A stretch of DNA of 64,000 nucleotides from Daedaleopsis sinensis (Eukaryota > Basidiomycota > Agaricomycetes > Polyporales > Polyporaceae): NCBI GenBank assembly GCA_033807695.1, contig CM066306.1, positions 1,984,001 through 2,048,000 of the forward strand. Direction: 5' to 3'. Shown one piece after another: positions 56,198 through 64,000 of this stretch. The position numbers were made by a program, and so were the translations under genes. The number at the start of each line of letters is the position of its first letter. Position 1 is the stretch's first letter. The notes under the pieces are model-generated. The model worked only from the letters and a program-made list of their open reading frames with translations, did not search any database and had not been told where the DNA came from.

Positions 56198-58301
56198 CTA
56201 CTGCTGTCCATCTGGCTTCAATGAACTACGTCCCGCACGCAAGATCTCGTCCGTCGACAACAGGTTCACCGCAATAACCGAGCTAGATGCATCGTCAGCT
56301 ATGGCACAACAGGCTGCAATAGGCGTGAACGCACCATGAGTGGAGCATCTGCCTCTTGACCCGGTAGTTGTCCCAAACACCGTGCACCGTAGGATCAAAA
56401 GGTTCTCCAGACTCAAGATCGACTCCGACTGCGTTTCCTTCCGCTTGTTCATCCTGAACGACACGGACAATGCATTGAGCACGGACCAGACAGTAAGCAG
56501 CATAAGCGAGACGAACCTGCAACGCCACCACCACGTCCTGGACATCGAAACCGCCGTTCGCAGCCAACGTCTTGGGGATGATGAGCAGCGCCTCCGCGAA
56601 AGCCTCGACGCCCATCTTTGCGCGACCCTTGGCCGCTTTCTTCACCGGTCCGTTCAGGTGTGCAGCGCACGCGACCTCGAACGCGCCGGCACCAGGGATG
56701 AGCGCCTCGTCCTCGATCGCGTTCTTCACGGCACGGAGACCATCGCGGAGCGCGTCCTGGGTCTGCTGGATCGTGTGCGGGTTGGGGCCCTTGATGAGGA
56801 GCGTGACGCTCCTAGGGTCTTTGACGTCCTCGACGAATGTGAACTTCTCCTCGCCAAGTGTGTGCTCGTACACAAGCCCTGCCCAACCAAGGACATCGGG
56901 TGTGAGATCGTCGACCGAGTTCTGCGCGGAGCCACCACAGACGAGCTGCAGGCTGGGATCATACGCAGATTGAGTCGTGATCCCTGAGCGAACGAGGAGG
57001 ACATGACGCACCGTTCCATGTTGCGCCGCTTCGCGCGACGGAGCGCAAAAATGCCGTTCTTCGCGAGGATGTCGAGACTGAGGGGGTCAATGCCCTTCTG
57101 ATTGATCACCACGAAGTTCTTTTTCTTCTCGTTGCTGCCTACTGCTTGGTCGCAAACAAGGTTTTTGAAGTCGACGATTTTCTTGCATTTCGCGTCCGTG
57201 AACCTTCGCTCGGACTCCACAAGCTTCTCACGCTGCTCGGCCGAAGAGTAGAAGAAACCAGAGTTGACCTCCCTATCGGAGGTTCAGTAAATCGTACTAT
57301 CAAAGAAAATGTGAGGAGGCGCTTACGTCTTCTCGTATTCCAAACTAACATTCAGTGTCAGAATATACGCGTTTTCGACGCGTTTTGGCATGTCGGGATG
57401 TCTTGCGCCGTGATCGAGGACGAGACCACGAACCAATTGCGTTTCAGACGCGGTACGATGTTGCATCTTCATGATCTCTATCATATGCAAGTCAATGGGG
57501 TCGCGGAACTGATCAGGTGAATCTAGAGACGGGCTGTCAATGCACATTCAAGTCGTAATGGTCTCCCAGGACTAACCAGCAGATGGGGGTGGTGGTCGGA
57601 TGGTGAGGACAGCATCCACAACCGCGGATGCAAGTTGTTTGGCAAGGGCGGAGTTGACCTTCGTTGCAAGGGAGGTGTATGCAACGTTGATGAGGGTAGG
57701 CCGATCAAGATTCACGGGCCTCTTGAAGGTGTCGAGGAACTACCTCAAGGAATAAACAATAGTCCTAAGGGGAAAGCCGCAGTGCGCGGAACGTACAGCA
57801 AGAGCCTCTTTCTTCGCAATATCAAAACCCTGGCCAATGACGGTAGGATGTACGCCTTCGGATATGTAGCGATCCGCTTGCTTGAGGAGTTCACCAACAA
57901 GGAGAACGACAGAGGTGGTACCGTCGCCAACCTGATCATCTTGCGCGACAGCAGTACGGGCGATCATAGCAGCGGTAGGGTTTTGGATCTGCATTTCGGA
58001 GAGTAGGACCTTGCCGTCCTTGGTCATTTTAATTTGGCCGGAGCCGTCGACGAGCATCTTGAGAGTACCCCGAGGGCCTACGCAGAGTATAAGGTCACTA
58101 ATGGTCTGTTCTCGGAGAGTTAGCCACATACCTAGGTTCCCTTTGACTACGTTGGCCAGACCCATCGCGCCGGTCGTGTTGACCTGAAGGATGAGTGCGT
58201 CAGTTTATACAGACAGAGAGGGAGGAACACTATACCTGAAGCGCGGCGGCTCTCCTGACGCTCTCTGCCTTTGGATTGATGAGCTCGATGCTGGAAGACA
58301 T
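56198..58301 (-). CDS. CCT6: Chaperonin TRiC/CCT subunit zeta
   Basis: ATP-driven cytosolic chaperonin subunit that folds actin, tubulin and other proteins in the eight-subunit double ring. Starts [20 protein letters not shown]. The equatorial domain signatures are [27 protein letters not shown] and the ATP motif [19 protein letters not shown]. The middle shows [12 protein letters not shown] and [18 protein letters not shown], the latter in the apical region. The C-terminal equatorial part shows [27 protein letters not shown] and [13 protein letters not shown]. The last 49-nt intron (about 56283-56331) joins HS to [15 protein letters not shown], ending [12 protein letters not shown]. Many short introns; length is close to the usual 540-550 residues. 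All nucleotide-binding motifs are kept. Confidence 0.93.
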
Positions 58302-59177
58302 GGTGTGCGATGGCCAAGGCGCGATGGAGAAGACCGCCGACTGTGGCAGCCCGTCTGAATTTCGACAATTGCGCGTCTACTCGACGGCTTACGTAACACA
58401 CTCATTTCCAGAATCGATGGGATCCGCTTACTTACTTACTTACGCCCAACGTACGCCTGTACTTACACCACGCTAGCCACTGCGCAGCTGGGTCTCAGCT
58501 TGAGCCAACGACTGCTAAGTACATCATATATGCTTCCGTTCTGCCTCTCACGCACTTTGTCTTCTACAGTCGCTTTAGACTGTCGACGTCTGGACTAGCT
58601 GTTATCAGCAGGCTCTCCAAGTGGAGGTTGAATGAAATTTACGCGAGTAGCCGGTCTCTCCCCCACAACCGACTCGTCGCGGCAAAAGCCATACACTACT
58701 TACTGCTCAGTACTTATCTGCGTAGGTTAGCCTAGGCTTCGGCTCTCCCAGATCTGAGTACTTGGCATCTACTAGTGACACTGACAGCACTCGCCGCCAT
58801 GGTACTGTATCTGAACTGCAATGAGGGCCTCGTTTCCTTAACACAACCACTCGCAAGGCCCGCCATCAGAATTCGCCCCACCATTACTGGCGACACTATT
58901 CATAATCCAACCCGAGGTTTCGCAATTAAACATCGCATGGCCACCCACTGCCAGAGTCCTCCAATCATACTTTCTCCTGAAGCACCTCTCCCCTGCCCAG
59001 CCGCAAGCGAGGAAGCGAACGCCAACAAGCGAACGCGCCACTAGTGTGCCCTGGCCTCCTCAGAGCAACCGTCGTCAACTCGCCGTTAGGTTGTCAACAC
59101 CCCCTGCGCCCATCGGTGACCCGATTCCCGGTCGACGGACAAGAAACATCACAAGCTTGCTTTCGTGCGAGGTACAG
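58302..59177. promoter_or_regulatory. Divergent intergenic region
   Basis: Separates the starts of CCT6 and the EthD gene. A short run of CTTA units lies at about 58430-58444. No supported gene; an 89-codon frame at 58775 has no signature. Confidence 0.4.
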
Positions 59178-59185
59178 TATATAAG
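59178..59185 (+). promoter_or_regulatory. TATA box of the EthD-domain gene
   Basis: TATATAAG, 113 bp upstream of the start codon. Confidence 0.6.
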
Positions 59186-59290
59186 GCATGTGTCGTGCTA
59201 CGTTGCTGCATCTGCATCACGACCCCTCGCACACCGCTGCCCCCCGAGTCTCTATCGTTCGCCCATCCTCCCGCGACTCCGAGTCCCACC

Positions 59291-59823
59291 ATGTCCGCCG
59301 CCGCTGCATTCCCTCCCGCGCGCACCGACCGTGTCCGGGTCCTCATATTCATGGCCAAGAAAGACGGCATAACCAACGCCGAGTTCTTCAAGTACTGGCA
59401 GGAGCAGTTCGGGCCGCTCTTCACCAACCTCGAGATCACGAAGAAGAACATCCTCAAATACGAACAGGTTCGACCCTTTCCATGTTCCCCTGCGGCCATT
59501 CTTCATCGAGTCTTTGTTCTGTGGCTCCGTGCGGCCGATATTCGTGTGCCTTCGTCTTGCGTTGAACGACATCTCACATGTGCTCTTGTTCACAGCACCA
59601 TTACACCGACGTGTTCGAGGAGGGCATCAAGGCGATGGGCGCAGCCACCACCACTTTCCAGGGCATGTGCGTCTTCGAGGCCGAATCTTACGAGAAGGTT
59701 CTCGAGGTGCTCTCGAGCGAGGAGTACAAAACCATCTGTCTGCCCGACGAACAGAACTTCCTCAACCGCTCGAAGAGTGTTCTCTTCCCCGGTCCCATCG
59801 TTACTTTCATTGACAAGAACTAG
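59291..59823 (+). CDS. EthD-domain protein (dimeric alpha/beta barrel)
   Basis: Small protein of 134 residues from two exons (59291-59467 and 59596-59823). The pattern VRVLIFMAKKDGITNAEFFKY, then QFGPLF, then HHYTDVFEEG, GMCVFEAESYEKV and ICLPDEQNFLNRSK fits the EthD-like ferredoxin-fold barrel. The family is named after a protein of bacterial ether degradation, and fungal members include polyketide-tailoring and uncharacterised proteins. No signal peptide is visible. No biosynthetic cluster surrounds it, so a general stress or detoxification role is only a guess. The TATA promoter suggests inducible expression. Confidence 0.8.
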
Positions 59824-60213
59824 ACAACCTGTTGTAGTTGACACGACCTCTACGACGTGTAATCCTATGCACAATACTAAACGATACCACGTCTCTCAGA
59901 CAATTGTTGAATATACATCATCCTATCACTTGTACTGAGGTGAATTCGGAATCCATGATGAAGCTTGAAGCGCAACGTTCCATACTGCAGCTGAGCACTC
60001 AAATAGGTGTATGCAGACTCCACACCCCAACGAGCGTTTCGTGCCATAGTCTCCTTGAATCCTCGGTCTCGGCATGGACGAGGAGATACATGCGGGTGTA
60101 TAGATGGTACGGCCTAGTGCATAGAATACATGGCGGAATGCGTGAAACCCGAAGGAGACGACCCTGTGCAGCAGCTCGAGGGCAGGTGCGCCAGACCACA
60201 GAAGCGACGCCGT

Positions 60214-60646
60214 CTACTTCTTTTTAGGCGTGTCGCTGATCTCGTCAACGTGGAGACCTACCAGACGCAAGTGGGTAGAAATGGAGAATGAGACAAGGAC
60301 AACGAAGTGAGGTCGGTCGTACACACCTGGGGGCAGGCTCTGCTGGAGCTTCTCCGCCTTCTCGGGGTCATCGAGGGAGAGGGTGTAGAGGTACCGTGAG
60401 CACCGAATCTTGAACTTCGTCTTCGTCTTGCCACCGGGCACCCGCGACGCAATCTTCTTTATGCGTGCAGCTGGGTTCCAGCCGTGTCATTTGGGAGGTA
60501 ATCACACTAGAAGGAAGGAGACGCACCCTTAGCATCCTTTCTCCGCGCGATGTCAATGAACTGCTTGATGTCCCGGATTTCCTTAGGCTGTTGCGCAGGA
60601 TGAGTACGAGCTATAGGGAACGGTGAGCGACGGCTGTACGAACCAT
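60214..60646 (-). CDS. RPL38: 60S ribosomal protein eL38
   Basis: Small structural protein of the large ribosomal subunit, 83 residues from four exons (60646-60644, 60587-60527, 60470-60327, 60257-60214). Exon 1 is the ATG alone. The joined chain begins [20 protein letters not shown], continues [20 protein letters not shown] and [19 protein letters not shown], then SLPPGLHVDEI and KKK at the end. Each junction restores the conserved sequence exactly. The intron directly after the start codon matches the layout of the eS8 gene in this window. Confidence 0.96.
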
Positions 60647-61139
60647 TTTGTAGTGTCTTGTTGCTGCCTGTGCCCGTCGCTGCCTCTCTCAATCGTAAAC
60701 TTGCCCCTTCCCGATCTCCCGGTGGCTGAGATCCCATCTTAAACTGTACAGTTTCCGGCAAACGCCGAATTCAGCGGCTAACCATCAACGTCCAAGAAAC
60801 GATCATGATTGGCGCAAGTATGATAGTATGTTACAAGGTCGTGATGCAAATGGGTCAGTCTAGATAGTACATGAGAGATAGTTTATCGTCATCTAATGTG
60901 CAGAGATTGTGTGGATGTATGTGTGCTACGATATGCAGGACTAGCGATGCAGGATGTGCGGCTCAACGCAGGATGATGTAAAGAGCTAGTGGAGCTGTAG
61001 AGTAACGTCCGACACAAGTCGAGGTATGAACGGTGCTGGGAATCGTGAGTGGATGTACAGTAGCAATGGAGAGATGTGCCATGTACGATGCAATGCAAAT
61101 GCAAGTGAGAAAACTGGACAGAAGATGTACAAAACAGTT
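60647..61139. other. Intergenic region
   Basis: Upstream of eL38 and downstream of the TRP-like gene. Holds their promoter and 3' region; nothing else seen. Confidence 0.45.
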
Positions 61140-63539
61140 CTAGTGCGCATGAACATAACCCGGATGCTCTTCTAGTGGTGTGGGCATCGACGAAGAGATG
61201 TTCCGGCTATGCCGCTGCCCGGAAATAGGCGATGATGCAGTAGAAGTCCGATAGGTATACGCCGGCGAGTTCATTCCCTCCGTCGTCACCGATGGCGGCC
61301 GCGAATGCTGAAATGACCATCGATGCGGCAGGGTCTCGCCAAGCGTCGTGCTCGACGTCGAGCTCAACGGCGTTCTTGGTGAGAAGGAAGCTGTGCTCGG
61401 GGGGGATGGGTTATCTGGACGGCTACCAAGATATTGGGACGGACCAGTCGTGATCGTGACGTTGTCCTTCTTTTCGTCGTCGTGACCGAGTTCGGCCCCG
61501 TTTGCCTTGTCTCCGATGGAATGATCACTCGAGTGGCTGGAGAGTTCCCTGTGGCTCGACCGTCGTCCCTTTCGACCGCAAGTGACGGCGTAAATGACCA
61601 GACGCCACAATCCCATGTTGACGAGCACGTTGACGAACATGACGATGACGGCGATCGAGAAGACGACGGCGGTGATGGCACCAATTGCAACACGAGGGAT
61701 GGGTTTCACTGCAAGGGTCTCAGTGAAGGCCAGCATCAGACCGCTGCAAACCAAGCGAGTTATGCAGAGATAGCCGGACAGAACATCCGCCCCACGCGTG
61801 CGGAAAGGCTTGAGGATAACGAGGGTGATGAGGAGCAAGAACTCGAGGACGACGAAAAAGATGGCTTGCACCGTGCCGTGCGCGTGCGCGAAGGAGGTGA
61901 CCAGGGCTTTGATCGTCATGACGAGGAGAAGGGGGATCACGTAGTACACGCGGTTCGCACGATAGGGTGCCGTGAACGGAGCCGCCGACGGAGATGAATT
62001 GGCGTCCGACCACCGCCGGATGGGGAGGGAGGAACGGACGGCGAAGAAGGCCGCAGGAAGGATGGCCGCCATGACGGCGATCAACATGATGACGGACAGG
62101 AAGATGGATAGCCACGAATCCTTGAGAGTCCACTGGTAGAATGCGAAGACGAAGATCGGCGACGCGGAGACCAGAGCAAGGCGGAGCCCCCATGCGCGGA
62201 CGAACGATGGGAACTGATCGCGGAACTCGGCGACGCGGGGATGCCTCCGCGCGAAGTCCGAGCGGCAAAGAGCCACGGTGACGGCATACATGAGAGCAAG
62301 CACGCCAATGGTAATGGCCACAAGGATGAGCACGGAGAAAAACACGGTCATGAACGCGTTGGCAGTGGCGATGCCAATTGAGTTGGTGTAGATGGGTATG
62401 CCAGCCTGCAACACGTTGGTGGAGTCGTCCGTGACAGTCGCCACATCGCCCCCCACGAGGACTTGAGGGGAGAAAACGGAGCCGTTGCCCAAAGGCAGAG
62501 AAGCAAAGTCGACCTTGGGCAGAGATGGAAGGGTGGCGAGGAGAGATTGAGGTAAGACGAAGTTAGCCGAGTTGTAAGGACTGAGCTTGCGATTGACGAA
62601 GGAAATAGCTCCGTTGTCGCTTGCGTTGGAGAGACCACCACCAGTCATATGGCGCATCTTGTTGATGGATTGTTGGAGGGATGAACTCGTATCGGCGGCA
62701 AAGAGACCAAGAGCCCAGGAGAAGTTGAGTGTAAAGGAACGGTAGAGAGAGGGGAAGTTGAGGCCGAGGAGGCCGGTTAGGGCTATGGTCTGGAAGAGGG
62801 ACATGAGATCAATCAGTCGGATTGGGGCTATGGCGAGTGGACCATCGACAATCGACTGCCAGATAGCGAAAGCAAGGGTGAGGAGGGCGACACTGGCAGT
62901 CGCCCATTCTGCACCGTACTGGTGTGTGGACCAGCCGTTGGAGAGGGTGGTCTGAACACAAGCCTTGATTTCGCCGGTCTTTACGTCTGCGAGAGTGAGC
63001 TGGGCGTAGGCCTCGATATCAGGGATGACGTAGGCGATTTCAAGGTACTTGGACTGTATGTCCAGGTTCTTCGGGAGGGAGATGGAGTCTGAACCCTTGA
63101 AGTCGTAAAGGGGGAGGGGACAGAGGGCGCCTCCGAAGAGAGAGCAGATGTCGATAGAGACATTGACTGGCTGCATGCCATAGACATTGAGGAATAGGTT
63201 TGCAACCACATTGGTGTTCGGATCCTGATCATATAAACACGGTGAGGAGATATAGAGATGGGAGCGTCAAGGGATACGTACGACGCTAGCTGCGGAGATG
63301 TTGAAAACAATGGATTGGTTGTCGGCAAAGTAGGCAATATCGAACTGGTCGATGAGGAGGGACTCTGGCGGGGCACAGTATGTGACAGAAGATGTGACTG
63401 CGCGTGGTGGTGAGAGGAGGTCGAGAGGAAGGGAATGAAAGTAGGACTCACAAAGGACCTTGTCGTGAGCGCTGACGAGGGTAGGAATAAGAAGAAGGGG
63501 CGCGATGGCGCGTCGCAACCGGGCGACAGAGAAGAACAT
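61140..63539 (-). CDS. ML-domain/TRP-like multi-span membrane protein
   Basis: Fungal TRP-like protein related to Flc flavin carriers and Pkd2, which act at the ER, vacuole or plasma membrane in calcium and cell-wall homeostasis. Two exons (63539-63282 and 63224-61140), 780 residues. A signal peptide (RRAIAPLLLIPTLVSA) leads into an ML-like lumenal domain with CESYF, VTYCAPPES, NVSIDICSLFGGALCPLP and IEAYAQLTL. At least eight hydrophobic spans follow, for example VALLTLAFAIWQSIV, FQTIALTGLLGLNF, TVFFSVLILVAITIGVLALM, ALVSASPIFVFAFY and ITAVVFSIAVIVMFVNVLV. The cytosolic tail is rich in Ser and Pro and ends GYVHAH. Domain order and length match the family. Ion or flavin transport is known for some relatives; the cargo here is unknown. 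Confidence 0.88.
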
Positions 63540-64000
63540 GAAGGCAGGAGAGTACCAGCAGAGGGTGCTGAGGCAGGCGAGAGCGAGTGCCAATATAAGC
63601 AGGGGAGAGAGTAAGCGTTCCCATTGTACACGCGGACAAGGGCGGTATTGTTCGAGGACGCACCTCGTGCCAGTCTATTGTTGTTCAGCTCTTGTTTTCT
63701 CGCGGCGGCTGTTGGGGGGACGACGTTGGGGTAAGGAGAGACAGGGAGAGAGAGGCGGGCTGAGAGCTAAAGACAGTCTGGGGAGCGGAATGGCGCACCA
63801 CAGAGCACCACCGACGTCGGACGCGATGAGCTCAAGCCTCGCATGCGGCTTACTCCTCCGGACTTTCCCTCGGCATCCTCGGCGCCGGTCGGCTCTATCC
63901 GTTCCGCCGTCGGCCCGCTCGCGACTGAGTCCGACTCGGAAGTAGTCCGACCAAACAGCCGCCCGCCTTCCCAGCGCCCAGTTTCAGTGTATCACGTAAG
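63540..64000. other. Upstream region of the TRP-like gene
   Basis: Contains the promoter of the leftward gene. Short frames on both strands have no signatures. The window ends here. Confidence 0.4.

Noticed and set aside
56340..56987. Plus-strand frame of 215 codons
   Set aside because: Antisense to CCT6, whose frame is strongly conserved.

Overview
The window is nuclear DNA of a filamentous basidiomycete, most likely a wood-decaying Agaricomycete close to the Polyporales; the order is my inference. Genes are GC-rich and dense on both strands, and most are cut by many 45-65 nt introns. The set includes a secreted AA9 lytic polysaccharide monooxygenase, a secreted double-psi beta-barrel protein, an H4K20 methyltransferase, a fungal TRP-like membrane protein and ribosomal protein genes whose first intron abuts the start codon. 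All exon structures were built by hand from splice signals and family conservation, without transcripts.

Left arm (1-33.3 kb). From left to right: a RING/TRAF zinc-finger protein (-), a DUF2264 protein (+), the pre-mRNA 3'-end endonuclease Ysh1/CPSF73 (-), a small basic ORF (+), a relic of a cytochrome P450 (+), the DPBB protein and the AA9 LPMO (both + and both with strong TATA boxes), a TatD-type nuclease (-), a four-span membrane protein (-), an API5-like protein with a long nuclear-type tail (-), an orphan ORF (-), a MAPR/Dap1-like haem-binding protein (+), a gene-poor 3.2 kb stretch with hairpins, a BCS1-type AAA ATPase (+) and a G-protein alpha subunit (+). An intron-containing tRNA-Ser(CGA) closes this arm.

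Centre (34,043-49,687). This is a 15.6 kb nested DNA transposon. Its outer ends carry the 6-bp target duplication AGTATC. Inside it an apparently complete 13.8 kb element (35,661-49,503) is flanked by a second 6-bp duplication, CATTAG. The inner element encodes a spliced D-D-E integrase-type transposase and a large HECT-like protein with a Cys/His-rich N-terminus. Between them lies about 6 kb of cargo that includes a broken fragment of the host RNA polymerase II largest subunit gene and a shortened BTB/POZ gene. Next to it sits a 1.6 kb non-autonomous relative with very long inverted repeats. Ends, duplication length and transposase type agree with what I recall of the eukaryotic IS3EU superfamily. 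The HECT-like partner and the captured host genes are the most novel content of the window.

Right arm (49.7-64 kb). Housekeeping genes resume only about 340 bp beyond the transposon: ribosomal protein eS8 (+), the histone H4K20 methyltransferase Set9 (+), chaperonin subunit CCT zeta (-), an EthD-domain protein (+), ribosomal protein eL38 (-) and an ML/TRP-like membrane protein (-).

The host genes form no obvious cluster; they are ordinary neighbours. The transposon genes belong together as one mobile unit.
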